Origin: Macrolepiota albuminosa
Taxonomy: Eukaryota; Basidiomycota; Agaricomycetes; Agaricales; Agaricaceae
Direction: 5' to 3'
Assembly: GCA_027475525.1 (NCBI GenBank)
Contig: JAMWFC010000117.1
Location: 1,598,183-1,662,182, forward strand
Length of the DNA stretch: 64,000 nucleotides
Shown: positions 37,401 to 49,699 of the stretch, one piece after another
Numbering within the stretch: the first letter of the stretch is position 1
Layout: the number at the start of each line of letters is the position of its first letter
Notes under the pieces: model-generated
The model's database searches: none
The model's input: the letters and a program-made list of their open reading frames with translations, nothing else
Told to the model about the DNA's origin: nothing
Position numbers and translations under genes: made by a program

Positions 37401-38120
37401 CTAGAACCTTGTCAACCCAATGCAAGGCTCTGACAACATTGCTCTTGTGGAGCAATAATAAATGCTGGGGTGCTTTTTGTGCATAAAAGAAGATGGTTCC
37501 ACAGCGCTGCACATAATATGTGCCTAAGATCCAGCCACACCATTTGACCTGGCCAGCTTGCTTAATATACACTGGTCTTTGGTTGCTTAGAGCTGAAGAA
37601 TATGTATCAGGACATTGCAGTTGACTATGCATACTGCATGCACTGGCAAACCTTTTTTTGAGTTTACATTGTGTCGAGCTCTCTGCATGAATAGCACAGC
37701 CAAACCTGTGATTGTTCAGTGCATGACTCTTGTCATGGCCTGTCTAAGACTGTATTGTGAGGCAATTGCCTCATATGATGCCATGTTTCCTGAGCAACTC
37801 TTTGAGCCTCAATATGGGCCTAAGCTCAAGATTCACCAAGTTTACATGCCAGAGAAGCATGCATGGAACTCTGATGATGATACATTATGCACTCTATTAC
37901 ACAACTAGATTCTGCTGGACTGGATAGACCACACGTATACTTACAGCATGGTTTTTCTGAAACAGCAGTTCCATTCACCAATGATATCAATGGACATCTT
38001 CAAGCAGATAGACAATGAGTGCATGGAGTGCCTTTCCACTTATAGCATTCTGCCTGCAATCCCACAATGGAATAGATGGCAAGAGATGACCAAAAACAAT
38101 TATTATATTCAAACACCATA
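34469..38120 (+). pseudogene. Gypsy-B relic of the third ORF
   Basis: Downstream of integrase, frames 34469-35011, 35584-36165 and 37615-37908 plus its continuation lie where Gypsy-A has its long third ORF. Similarity is visible by eye at the C-terminal part: LRLYCEAIASYDA parallels LYKEAVAEYEAATG; LLHN-stop-I parallels LLHNQI; DHTYTYS parallels DHAYTYG; and IPQWNRWQEMT parallels ITQWDGWREAT. About 36170-37260 shows no coding signal and may be inserted sequence. No known domain is recognised. The N-terminal frame is rich in Gln and Tyr. Confidence 0.6.
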
Positions 38121-38699
38121 AAGAGAGCAATCTCCTAATAAATTCTGAGGCCAATGGCCTCTATTATTTCATTGGCATGGACCCAAATTAGGTCAATCTC
38201 CTAAACTGCATGTCAGTGCATGATACAATACCCACTATTACCTTAGTAATTAACATTGCAATAACTGAGCCTATAGTGGTAGATTTGCCTGCAGTTGAGA
38301 GGTCAACCAGCCCACCAAGAATGAAATTAGTGCCTCCCTCTCCTGTGATTAACATTGCACTGGAGGAGGAGTCAATGATGATGAAGACAGGCATAGTTGT
38401 GAGAGCCTCATTGGATGGATCATAGACTCTTTTTTAATTTTAGGTAAATGTGAGTATAAACTCAACATTTTCAAGCTAACATGCACTTTAGTGTAGCGTG
38501 TATATACAGCGGACTTAAGTTGTGATGTCATTTTTTTTATCTTAAATTTTATCTTGCTTTTTGCTGTTGGCCTAGTATGCATATTAGCACACTAAAATGT
38601 TGTAAGATTCAGTGTTTACATTTGATACTACTACCTCAAACGTGATATTAATGCCCTACAGCAATGCCATGTATATTATTGACTGATGTTTTACATTAT

Positions 38700-38874
38700 T
38701 GTGCATATTCCATTCCTAGTTTACTAGTGTCAACAATGCTATCTGCATACAGTAGAGTATTATATCAGACAACATCTTGTATTCACTCTAGTTATAATCA
38801 AATCCAATATAGCAGTCTGATGCAGCACTGTGTAATCTATACAAGATAGTTCTAGCTTGTAATCTATGGTTACA
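38700..38874 (+). repeat. Gypsy-B 3' LTR
   Basis: 175 bp to the TTACA at 38870-38874, followed by the AGTGG duplication. It is strongly diverged from the 5' LTR, which indicates an old insertion. Confidence 0.8.
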
Positions 38875-41800
38875 AGTGGCTTTTGATAATGATTGCAACA
38901 GGTGAGTGCAAGCTTCTTTATATCTTCAAAAGCCCTCTGATAAATATAATCTCATTGGAATAGAACCATATCCCCTGTTATACTATGAAGTATGCTTATT
39001 GATACCTGTATCTGATCTATATCCTTAGCTAAGTAACTTGCCACACCTAAGAAACCACAAAGTAAGTCCTGATTTGTTGAGGTTTTCCATTTCACCAATG
39101 CATCCACTTTATCAGGATCCATCTGGATTTTCTCATTATCTATTATGTGACTCAGCAATTTTAGTTATTTACACAAAAACTGCAGTTTGCATTCACTAAG
39201 ATACAACTTTTCATGTTTGAAGATATTTAGAACTAATTTAACATGTGCAATGTGATCTTTTAGAGTGTCCAAATAGATCACTATGTCATTTAAATAAATA
39301 TCTATAAACTTTGCCCAAGTAAGGTGCAAACAGATAGTTCATTAGTGCTTAGTAAGTTATGGGAGCATTACAATCACCTTGCTGTATTATATAGCTGACC
39401 ATATTGCTATCTGATGTAGTCATTGTAGTCTGATCAACATGGTCAGTATTAACCTGAATCTGTTCATATGTGTCTTGTCTATTTATAATAGATCAAAACT
39501 TTGCCTGAGTTGCACATTGGAGTATTCCTTTCATATCTGAAAGTGGAGAGAACAATTTATGTGTGTTGGCATTTCTCATGTGCACGCAAATCACTTATAA
39601 TTCTTAACCTTGGTGGATCTCCAGGCTTCCCTGGTTTCCTTAGAAATATCATGGGCATGGCATTTGAGCTAATAGTGACTTTCTATTGGCCACTTTTGAT
39701 GTAGATGGCCCTCTTTTCATCCCATTGAGGCTTAAGAGCCTCAGAACATTGAAAGGGTCTCCATGAGTATATTTTGTTTTTATCAATCAATGGAATGTCA
39801 TGATTTATGGCTTGCAATGGTGGTAAAGAGGTGTTGTTAGCTAGATGACAAAGAGGCTTGGCATAAGTTCTCAGCTCATCCCAGATCCTTTTCAGAGTTT
39901 CTTCTTTCATTAACACTGCTCTAAAGGCCAGTCAGATCACTCTAGGCCCCTCTATTGGGCAAGAGGAGTTGCTTCCCACCACAACTTGGGATGAGTTTAA
40001 GCCTATTATGACTTGGTGCTGATATAGCCATGGCATTCCTAATATGAGGTCATAACTATTCAGAATTATTACATCAAAGTATTGCATGCAATTAATCTTC
40101 TGATATCAAAAGCAGGCTGATGCTCCATAGTTAATCTTCGATTGAGAACCCTGTACAGTGAGCTGGACTGGTAGGGCTTTTGGTAACTCATGTTTATCTA
40201 CCTTCAGTTTTGTGCAGCAATAGTAGTTGACATAAAGTTGCTAGGGACTCTGAGTCCATCAATGCTCATACAGGGTGGTCATTTATCTTAGCTACAATAA
40301 TCAATGGTTTGGGAACCAGCCATGCATCTGCCTTACATCTGATGGTGTTCTGTTGCAGGGCAGAGTAAGTCCCTGCCTCCACTTGCTGACTGTTTAACTC
40401 AATGATGTGAAGCTGGTTCTCTGTTTTGGTATAATGAACTCTTTCTATTCTACAGAACAAGCAAGCCAATGTCAGCAAGATCATAGTCCATTTCATCAGA
40501 GGGTCTGACATCTATTTTCAACAGAGGAGCAATGTCATCATCTCAGTTTCCATTAGAAAAATCATCCTCTTCCAATCCAAAGATACCTCTTTCTAGAAGG
40601 CTCTCTTTAGTTTTATTTGATACCAAGATACAATATCAAAGTGCATGTTTTTCAATTAAGTCTCTTGAATTTGCATCTGGAATATAATGTGATGGTCAAT
40701 AATCTCATATATTCCGTCTTCTCTTTGGGAAATGTCAAATAGCCCTCCCACCATTCCATTTCAAGATTCTTCATTACTCAGATACAGAGCTCCAAGTTCC
40801 AAGACTTGTTCCACATTCCAGGCCCACACATCACATTGGAGCATTTGGCCAAACCAAGAATAGGAGAAGTGGGCAATGTTAGCTTCCTGGCTACACTAGT
40901 CAGCATACCACTTCTATATTTCAAAATCTTGTCAGGCCACTAATGTCTTTGATATGATTAGATCACTCCCCTTTACATGGTTGTAAAGACATAAGTCATC
41001 TATGACAATTTTATAAGAAAAGAATCTTTGTTCTCAATACTGTAATACATTTGCCAAGTCACCTGGGTATGGCTGCATTGACTTCAGCATGTATTCCAAC
41101 TTTCAAGCCTCCACTTTTCCCAATTGAGGAGGCTTTCCTTGACAGGCTTCTTTTATCTATAGTTGATAGAGCTTTTCCTCAGCATTGAGTACCTCAAACA
41201 GGTAAGGATCTTCAAATTGTCTTGGAGGAGCCAGGCTGACCTCTTCCTCTGCCTCTCTAGAATCTGATACTACTTGTCTTAGAGGGTATTCTTTATATTC
41301 TGATTCTGAAGCAGTTTGTAGATCTGAAAGGCTGTTTTTTATTCTATCAGTCTTGGCCTTGCTTTCTTTGTCCAAATTGCCCCAGCCAGATGAGAGGAGG
41401 TCAAAGAATGCCATCTATACCTGGATACCCTCTGTAGTATCAATTAACTCAATACCCTATGAGGAATCCTCAGTAGGTACATAAACACTAAATGACTTCA
41501 TTCCTGGTAGTTTGGAGGATGATAATTTGGTGGTCTTATCATAGGGGCAGTTATGGCCATAGTGTCCTACTTCTCCACAGCTGAAACACCTATCTGCTGC
41601 CTGATACTTAGCCTCTTCATCCTTAGTAAGCTTCTGCTTGTTGTCTTCATTTCAGACATGGCTGCTATTAGGATTTTGGGCTGCCTTATTCTTCCTATAC
41701 AACTCAGCATTCCTAGACATAGACTGGTGTTGCTCTGATGAGTTCAATTTTGAGTTTTTTTCCTTTCAGGAGCTGTCATGCTCCCTTGTTCTTGTGATTA

Positions 41801-43691
41801 CTGAATAACCCTTGCTGATAATCATTTTCTCCACTAGGAGCACCATCAGCTTTTCTATTGAAATTTTCACCTTGTCAAGCGTTTTTATCATCCCAGTCTA
41901 GTGAGTCTGCTTGTTCCACATAAGTGGCTTTTTCTACTACTTTGTCTCATTCAGAGATTTCAGGGTTCAATCCCATTAAGTACAATCACTTCTGAACTCC
42001 TTTTTGGAAACTATTAAATAATGTGACTACTTTCTCTTTGTTACTGACATGTCCTACCATGGTGAACAATTCTTCCAATCCAGCAGAATAGTCATGTATG
42101 GTAAGCTTTTCTTGAATGTAATTCTTAAGAGCTTCTTGTTGTTTGTTACAAAAGTCCAGAAAGAAGCATTTGTTAAATAACTCAATGAAAAACCAATTCA
42201 AGGACCATTCCTTGGGTGCTCGTGATGCAAACTGAGAATAATAGGTCCAAGCTCATCTCTTTAAGAAGCCAGAAATGATTAAAACATGACGGTCCCAAGG
42301 CACATAACCAAATTTCAGGTACAAAGCACTTTGGGTCATAAACTGTTGAAATAACCCCAGATCAGGTTTTCTGCTATATTTTTCAGGAGGGGTAGGCTTA
42401 ATAAGGGTCTGATAAGCCTCTCTTCTCTCTTTGTGGTGGTGTCAGGGCCCCACCTCATTCACCTCTTGTATTGTTTGTTCATCTTCTGAATAGAGACTGC
42501 GGTTTGTATTCATCACTGCTATACTCTCGCAATGAGTCAGACTCTGATATCAAGTCCCTATCTTCTTGGATCCTTCTGAAGGCATGATCTAGTGCACTGT
42601 TTGCTCCAATATAAGTACTTGGATCTCTTTTCATAGTGTATTTATCATTTTTCTTCTTCCTGAGTTCTGACCAACAAGTGGTTACTCTGCCAATTAGATT
42701 ATCCAGTTTGTTGGATAAAGTCTTTGGTAGTTTGCAATCTTGGTGGCTACTAAATCTCTTTTCTTTCTCTTTTCTCAATTCCTTTCTCAGATGTTGGAGC
42801 TGCAACTCAAGTTCTGCTATTTGGTTCTTTTTTAAGGATCTCTTATCAGCCCCAGATTCAGGTTTCTCAGCCAAATCATCATTACTAAATTCCTCCTTAT
42901 TTAGTTTGTACTCACAGAGTCAGTATCCCCATCTGAAGAGTCACTCTTGTTCTGATGCTGTTGGGCTTTATACTTCTTCAGTAAGTGTTCTTAAACCTCA
43001 GAATCCAGTTCTAGCTCATTTTCTGAATTTAGTTGTCTCTACTCTTAGAGATCCACTCCTTTGCCTTTTCTATTCAAAGGGCCTGCTTCCTGGAGTTGTT
43101 TCATCCTAGGATAGATATTCAAAGCTCTGTTTTGGTTGGCAACTAATTTACTTTATTCTGCCGTTAACTGACAATGAGCTAGCTCTACTGTGTTGGCTTG
43201 TTCCTAAGTCAGTGGATGGCCATTCCTACTTTTCTGACCTCTATCCTAATTATCTTCTGGGGCACCATTTTTTCCTGAAGTGTTGCCATAACTAATGTCC
43301 AGTTTGTCATTATTGTCCTGACCCTCTGGGTCTCCTAGACTTGTTTCAATAGCCATTTAGCCTCCACCTTCTAGGTGGAATTGCTCCCTTTCTTGAGAAG
43401 GAGAATCAGTCTCATCATTCTTAAGTTCAGATAATGGAGAGCTGGTCGTCACTTCTGTAGGACTGGGTTTGCCTCAGTTTTCTGCATCTGAAACGTCTAG
43501 TAAGATGACTTGATCAGTCTCCTTGGATATCTCTCTAAATCTGCATACTGTGCCCTTTGTTGGCATAGCAATACCCAGTCAGAGGCATTGGAAATTATAT
43601 TTGCAATAATTGCTATCAGTAGACATACTGACACTGAGGACTCACAGCTAGGATAAATCCGGTTGATCAGACCAGAGTGTGCCCACAGCAT
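38875..43691 (-). pseudogene. Gypsy-M gag, protease and reverse transcriptase
   Basis: On the minus strand from the ATG at 43691, 55 nt inside the 5' LTR. Gag has a coiled-coil-like charged stretch (42874-42479, ELELQLQHLRKELRKEKEKR) and a core (42201-41986, EKLTIHDYSAGLEELFTMVG). CCHC knuckle CFSCGEVGHYGHNC is at 41588-41547. A protease-region frame covers 40511-40266. RT covers 39916-38952: LPPLQAINHDIPLIDKNKIY, then IDIYLNDIVIY with YLND for YLDD at 39296-39285, then HIIDNEKIQMDPDKVDALVK. The RT ends at 38875, where Gypsy-B entered. Numerous stops; no CpG in long stretches. Confidence 0.82.
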
Positions 43692-43746
43692 GAGAGTTGG
43701 TGGTTTATAGAGTAGTTTAGAACTTTTAGTAGTTCAAAATATATAA

Positions 43747-43976
43747 TGAAAGTCTACCCAATAGAGTTGCATTTCATCATTGAAACCTCATTATAGAACT
43801 GGTGTAAGTCCTAATATTATAAAGCTGCCTAATACACAATTGACTAGGTCTTTATATACTATGATGTAACTGTGAGTAATTTGATAATCATAACTAATGA
43901 GTAAGAGCAGGTCAGTAATTAAGGACCTACTTTAGTCAGATGTAACCATGTGCATATCAGTCATGACTCCACTACA
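43747..43976 (-). repeat. Gypsy-M 5' LTR
   Basis: 230 bp; on the minus strand it runs from TGTAGTGGAGTCAT to ACTTTCA. It pairs with 14330-14492 plus 23118-23191 (237 bp together). Confidence 0.85.
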
Positions 43977-44413
43977 CTAGAATACATCTTGGTAAACCTA
44001 TTGTGACTGTATATAAAATTGTGCCTCTACTCAATACAAACATTCATGTGATCCGTCCATGTTTTCAACTCTGAGCAGATGTCATGCATAATAATGAAGA
44101 AGCACATAACCTTTTCCAAGATAAGAACACATAAAAACTGCTGGCTGTTGTTAGATGGAAGGTAGAATTCAAATGCTGAATGAATGCCAAGGCAGTAGAT
44201 GTGCTGGATGGGCTGGATGTGCAAGTGACAGTGCAAATAAAAGCAATATTGATGTAGGTGTGGGATGTGAATACAATGTAGAGATCTTTCTTTTTCAGCC
44301 TAAAATGTGTGCACACAGCTGAGTCTGCTTGATCAAGATAGTGTCAATGTAGATAGCTGATGTTAAACAAGAACCACTGAGTAGCCTCAGTGGCTTCAAA
44401 TTTACAAAAATGC
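43977..44413. other. Unassigned flank of Gypsy-M
   Basis: AT-rich, without ORFs of note or recognisable repeats. No target duplication of Gypsy-M is found at its left edge. Confidence 0.4.
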
Positions 44414-45335
44414 TGATGACACTAAAAGTTTGATCAGTAACAAATGTAATAATAATATTATCAAGCCAAAAGCTTGTGTTGGGCATGCTTAAGGTGTTGA
44501 AGGGAGTTCTGGGCAGGTTTTAGAGATCATGTCTGTTAAAATAATGAAAAGTTGGGAAGGGAATCAGCAAGTGACAAGTGCTAATAATAGAGGCACCTGT
44601 GGAAGGAATGATAAGTAAAATGCGGCAAGTTAAGTGGCAAGAACATGGAGAGCTTAGCAAGGTCTAAGCAATGTTAATGTCTGCTGTAGATATGAGGCAT
44701 GAGGATTCTGTTAGATAGCAATAGTCTACAACTGCCAATTACTTTGATGTTGCTGACCATAAATGAGATTTAAACCATAAGGAAGACTAGAGTGATGGGG
44801 GCAAGAAACTCTCTTCTGCTGGGTATGCACAAGTTGGTAAGTACTTTTATACTACAAGGAGTTCACCAAGTAGCTAATAACACCAAAGTGCAATGAACTG
44901 AAAAATTTTATAGGGTGGCTCCAACAGTTTCAGATCCCTACCGTCCATTCAACACACTTAGCAGTGCCAGGTGGCAGATCATGACGCTAAACTATCAATC
45001 CATCAATCTTCTGTCTGTCCAAGATGCTAAGCAATGTCAAGTGCTAAATTGAGGTGCTAAGCGCTGTCAGATGCCAAGGTGAAATGCCAAGCTGTCCATC
45101 ATTTTTAATAAATTATCAGTCTTCTTGCTAAGCGCTGTTGTCAGTGACTAATGCCATTTGTCAGTTGCCATTTTATCTGCTGTCAGTGCTATCATTGATC
45201 AGATCTGCTTCTTGCCATGCACAGCTGTCAAATATTGCTAAAATTGGTCAGATAGCATGCAATAAGATATTCCAAGCTGGTGCCATGCTGCTGTAGCCTG
45301 CCGTTGATGTGCTGATCCTGTGTGGGATCCTATCA
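44414..45335 (+). mobile_element. Solo LTR 'LTR-D', copy 1
   Basis: 922 bp from TGATGACAC to GATCCTATCA, aligned along its length with 59362-60291 (shared TTTCAGATCCCTACCGTCCA and CTTGCTAAGCGCTGT). Flanks do not give a target duplication, so this copy may be rearranged or only one LTR of a deleted element. CpG-depleted compared with the second copy. Followed by 112 bp of unassigned sequence. Confidence 0.7.
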
Positions 45336-45447
45336 TCTTTCCCCAACTAAAAAATTAACTGTTCTCAGTCACTAAATATGGTTATCATTACTGTTTTTGT
45401 GACAAGTGGCCCATGCGTTTTTCAGATTTTATTTATAGTCCTAGTGC

Positions 45448-46413
45448 TGATGATGCCCAAATTGAGCTGGGTGCTGCATGCACTATCACTAGTACAGCTA
45501 CTTAGCCAATATAGCTTTGGACATGATAAATATGTAAGAAAGTTCCAGACAGATCCTAGAGAACATATGGTAGACAAGAGGTTGGTGGCAAGGAAAGTAG
45601 ATGATTGGAGGCACTTGCATAAGGCTCCAAAATATGGCTACAGGACACTAAGAGTCACTAAGGAGAAGCGCTAAGAAGTGTGAGAAAGTTGCTAAGGAAG
45701 GTGCTAAGAGATGTGGGAGAGAGTCGCTAAGAAGCGCTAAGTGTTAGCACCTAGAATGAGATAATAAAAAGACAAGGTTGCTTAGCGGATCTAAGCACAA
45801 AAGCCAAGCCATAGTTGCAAGGTGCTAGAGAGAGAGAAAAAAAACACTAAAGCAGAGTCCCCTTGCTTGACACAGTCAACAAGAGGTAATCTGTTGCATA
45901 TGGTGACTAAAATGTTGAGATACGATTCCTACTGCCAAATTGATTGTGTACTACTAATAAAAAGTAAGTATTTATAGTAAAGGAAGTTAGCTGACGCTAA
46001 GAGACTAAGCACTGCTAGAGGGTGGTGAACTGATGGGAATGTAAGTAAATGATGTGAATTGAATTGTATAGTAAAAATGTCCATAATGATGCTGTCATAG
46101 AAATACTTTATCATTCTATTCTATAAGTGCTGCCACTGGCTAAAAGCATGATTTCAGATTGACTGATGCCAAGTGTCTGTGTAAACATATAGCCTTGGAG
46201 TGCAAGTGGCAAGGTGCAGCGAGATGTCAATAGTGGTGCCATAAAAAGTGGTCTGAGAGTAATTGGAGTCTGTAGCTGCAAGTTATTAGTGTAAAAATAT
46301 GGAAAAAATAGTGTTGGAAGTACTAGAGTGTGGTGCTTCTGGTGGTACTAGTGGGCTAATGTGAGGTGTGAGTATTGGTGCTATCTGTAGCCAGCCATGA
46401 TGCAGGCTCATCA
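45448..46413 (+). mobile_element. Solo LTR 'LTR-C', copy 2
   Basis: 966 bp from TGATGATGCCC to GGCTCATCA, with a perfect 4-bp target duplication GTGC (45444-45447 and 46414-46417). It is homologous to 2099-3157 but has a single copy of the 77-bp unit. It contains several GCTAAG words. Confidence 0.82.
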
Positions 46414-49400
46414 GTGCATGAATTTGGACTTTATCTCTTCTCTCTGATTTTACCTGATGCTTCCATTAATTAATATGTCCTTCCATATTACAACTCTACC
46501 CCCAGTACTATTCTGTGAGGCTCAAGATGCAGCCTATGCATATATCAAGAAGGCAAACAAATTTATTAAGCACATCAAGAGTGTGGGTGTGGAAGTGCCT
46601 CCAAACTTTGTTGTTGCTGTGATGAAGTTGTTGGAGCATTAGTTGGAGGTCCGTGTCCTTGGCATTGGCTAGAATAGAGAAATTGAGGTTTCAGAGTGGT
46701 GCCAGGCCTGCTATGTTGATAATTGTGGTGCTGAGTGGTTAGCACCGTTTTCTCATTTTATGAGTGCTTCTAAAACTTGCTGTGTTGCTAGCTGACTGTC
46801 TCTCTAAGTGCCTCTCCTTGTCTTCACCATTGAAGATGAGCTGAAGGATATTTTGTCCAAGGCATTGCCGATAATGGTAAGCACATCTGCGGCAGAGTGA
46901 GTATCTCTAACCTATATTTTTAACTTAGCTTTGGTCTAATTTATCATCCTACAGTACGCAAGAGGTGTTAGCATCTCTTGCCACTATTCAGGTGGACAAG
47001 GAGTGATACGACGCTGTACCAGCAGTCAGAGACACACCATGCACCAGAAGTCAAAATAAACATTTAATTATGGGCTGAAAACTGTAAGCCTCCTGGTAGC
47101 AGTCTCAACAAATAACCATCTCCGAAAACATCCCAACAAATACACAGAAAAGTACAGAATAACAGGCAAGGACCAGTTCAAACTATCAGCTCAACAATAG
47201 TCTAACTACTGTCATGGAGAGGAAAAGCATAGAAGCTGGCAATGGACGGAATAGAATGAAATTGGGAAATTATTATTGTCATTCAATATTATAATTTCTC
47301 AATTTCATTGTCAAATCAGTCAATGTTCGATTTGACATAACCGGAAGGAGGAAAGAAAAGAAGTAGGCGATGCAGGGAGGTGCTAAAAGAGGAAAGAAGG
47401 ATCTATGAATGGGATCGTGCTAAATGGAGCTCAAGCAAATGGGGAAGTGGCAATCCAAAACATCCGGAAGAATGGCGGAACAAGAAGTTGAATGGTGGAA
47501 TGGGTGGCACTGAAACAGGCCTCTCAAAAAGGGAAATTAAACTATCAAATACGTTCTGAAAGTGGGAGAGTTTCCGACAAAGAGTCATATGTAGATAGTG
47601 GTCTGTGCACCAGAAAAACAGTATAAATAGCCCAAGTTTAGTAGAGAATAGACAGGCAATTGATAGGCAAAGGCTCGGTGATTCCCAGGGAGTGAATTGC
47701 TTAGGCTGGAGTTTGTTAAGAAACCTCGACTTGTGGGAATATTATTATTCTCATTCAATATTATAATTCCTCAAAACCTCGGCGTTTTGCAAGATTATTA
47801 AATGCATTCAAGATAATAATTATCCCTTTTGTCATCAAAGTCAGTGGGAATTCAAGGTCATATTCTACACTAGCAAGCCCCAGAACTATCAAGTAATACT
47901 TCTACCAAGTACTACAGGAGATGGCTGCTATCCACAATAAAGCTTCCTATGCCACCAAGGAGCTTACTAAGGCACTGGAAGAGCAGGAGTTGGTGGGCAG
48001 GGAAGAGGTTGCCAAGAAGAAGCCTGTCTACAAAAGGCAGGACACTGTAGCAGAGGGATCTGAAAAGGCATCTTGTGCTGGCAGCACTATGAGCCCAGTG
48101 TTGCCGGCTAGCAGGTCAGGCTCACCAAAGGAGCTGGCAGGTGCATCTAAGCACAAGGTATGTTTTGATTTTTCTTGCCATTGCCAATAGTCACTAACAG
48201 ACTTGCAGAGTTGCAAGGTGGCTTCTCAGTATGCAGTAAGTCATTCATTCATTCTTGCCTGCTAATTTTATGTGGCCTGTCTAGGTGCCTACACAGTCCA
48301 GCTTCAATAATAAGGAGCTCAAAGAACTGCTATTGCCATGTCAGGAAGAAGCCATCTTGGATGAGGGGCAGGAGGCTGGAGTCATCCATGGAGAAAATGA
48401 AGGGAAAGAAGATTGTTTCCCTGGCAATCTGGCAAGCATTCAAAGAGGTGCAGGGAGCAGTAAGTGACTTCTCCATTTTCTTTAATTTTTTGTTAACTCT
48501 TAGCACTAGTGTGACACATGCTGGGCAGACAATGACTCAGAAGGCTGCTAGTTCCTGACTGGAGCACAGCCCTGCTATCATTGTATGGCCCTCAAGCATG
48601 CTTGCACCAGTGACGGAGCCAAGAGTCATGAATGTAGCAGTGTGCCAGATACTTTAGTCAAAAAGACCTTTACTCATGCAGTGTTGGTGAGGAGAGCTAG
48701 GGAGTTTGTGGAGATATAGAAGAAGAAGGTTGCTGCTGGAGAAATGGCAGTTATTGGACATGCCTTAGTGTTACTGACCTACCAAGAAGGTGGAACTGAG
48801 ATGGTCAGCAATTGAGGCACTGGAGAGTGCCAAGAGATTTCAGTTCTAGAAAAACAACAAGCCCCTTCCTCCTTGCCAGCTTCTAAGAATACTGAGATGG
48901 AGAACCTGGAGAAGGCTTTGGTGACAAGCCAACTGCCACCCCCAATACTAAGGCAGGTCCAAGTAGCCTCTTGTCATCTATCCAACTGGCAGCAATGTCA
49001 CTTGGCAATGAGCAGGAGTCAGGAGTGCAGAAACTAGTTGGCAACTCAGCACTGCAGGAGGAGCAAGAAGAGGCCTTCAAGGACATTAAGATGGGGGATG
49101 AGTCCAGACAGCAGGAGGAGGACAAGGATGAGGTAGCAGCAACAGTAAATGATGAGAACACTGAGGATGAAGAAGACAAAACCTTGGCAACACAGCAGGA
49201 GGAGGAACTGGCAAGGGAGGCAGGGGCAGCTGGAGAGGAGAGAGTGGGTAGGAGTTGCCAAAGAGGAGCCTGAGTGGTGATGGCTACCTCCCTATGGTAA
49301 TGTTGCCCCTTGGAAGGTTTCTGACTCAGAGGACATTGCTAGTCTAGAGCCTAGGTGCCCTGTCATTGCCTGAATCAACCCAGCCCTGAACTCTCCAGCC

Positions 49401-49690
49401 ACAGCTGTTAGTCACTGATGACACCTTCAACTGGCTGGGCCAGGATCTTATATATCCGGTGGTGGTGCTTAACCTTTGGGAAATGCTGGAGAGGTTCTTC
49501 AGGAGGGCAGCAACAATGGAAGAGGTGATGGGATATGAGCAGAAACAAATTTGAGGCCAACTCATGGCACTCAGATTGCACTATTCCAACTTGGGACACA
49601 GCCTTTGAGTTCTGCAAGATTACCAAGGTGATTGCCAAGCCACCATAGATTGGCAAATCACCAACAACATTCAACCAGATGATCTTCTTT
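46414..49690 (+). other. Gene-like but unrecognised sequence
   Basis: Short plus-strand frames suggest a broken or intron-containing gene: 46457-46642 (EAQDAAYAYIKKANKFIKHI), 47921-48150 (KASYATKELTKALEEQELVG), 48285-48467 and the very acidic 48971-49273 (DEVAATVNDENTEDEEDKTL). Possible intron borders occur (GTAAGC near 46876; GTATGT near 48157 with an AG at 48284). No known domain is recognised. At 47264-47302 and 47735-47774 two similar 40-bp copies of an AT-rich, partly palindromic word occur 471 bp apart. It could be a decayed host gene or the third-ORF region of another element. Confidence 0.35.
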
Positions 49691-49699
49691 CCCTTTGCA

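Larger units (their letters stand above)
27594..38874 (+). mobile_element. Full-length decayed Gypsy-B with 5-bp target duplication
   Basis: An 11,281-bp element. LTRs of 175 bp lie at 27594-27768 and 38700-38874 (shared GCTATCTGCATACAG and ACAACATCTTGTATTCAC; ends TTACA). The flanks AGTGG at 27589-27593 and 38875-38879 are identical. Like Gypsy-A, its 5' LTR is followed directly by a T-run. Internal order: leader, gag (29580-30229), zinc knuckle (30551-30592), protease (30906-31283), pol with a deleted RT core (about 32090-32400), RNase H (32438-32990), integrase (33451-34280), and a relic of the third ORF (34469-38120). CpG is nearly absent. Confidence 0.9.
14330..43976 (-). mobile_element. 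Old minus-strand Gypsy element 'Gypsy-M', split by nested insertions
   Basis: Reading down from 43976: 5' LTR (43747-43976), gag, CCHC knuckle, protease, reverse transcriptase to 38875, then an 11.3-kb Gypsy-B insertion. RNase H resumes at 27593, followed by integrase and chromovirus-type C-terminus (to about 24500, with a solo LTR inserted at 25091-25665), a 3' extension, a purine-rich tract, and the 3' LTR (23191-23118, LINE insertion, 14492-14330). Without insertions the element is about 9 kb. Its LTRs start TGTAGTGGAGTCAT. It is CpG-poor, with many stops and a YLDD to YLND change in the RT active site. No target duplication was found outside the two LTRs, so one end may have been rearranged. 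Confidence 0.82.

Noticed and set aside
27594..38874. Interpretation of 27.6-38.9 kb as two unrelated solo LTRs
   Set aside because: Identical AGTGG flanks, equal LTR length and collinear gag-pol-third ORF content between them define one element.
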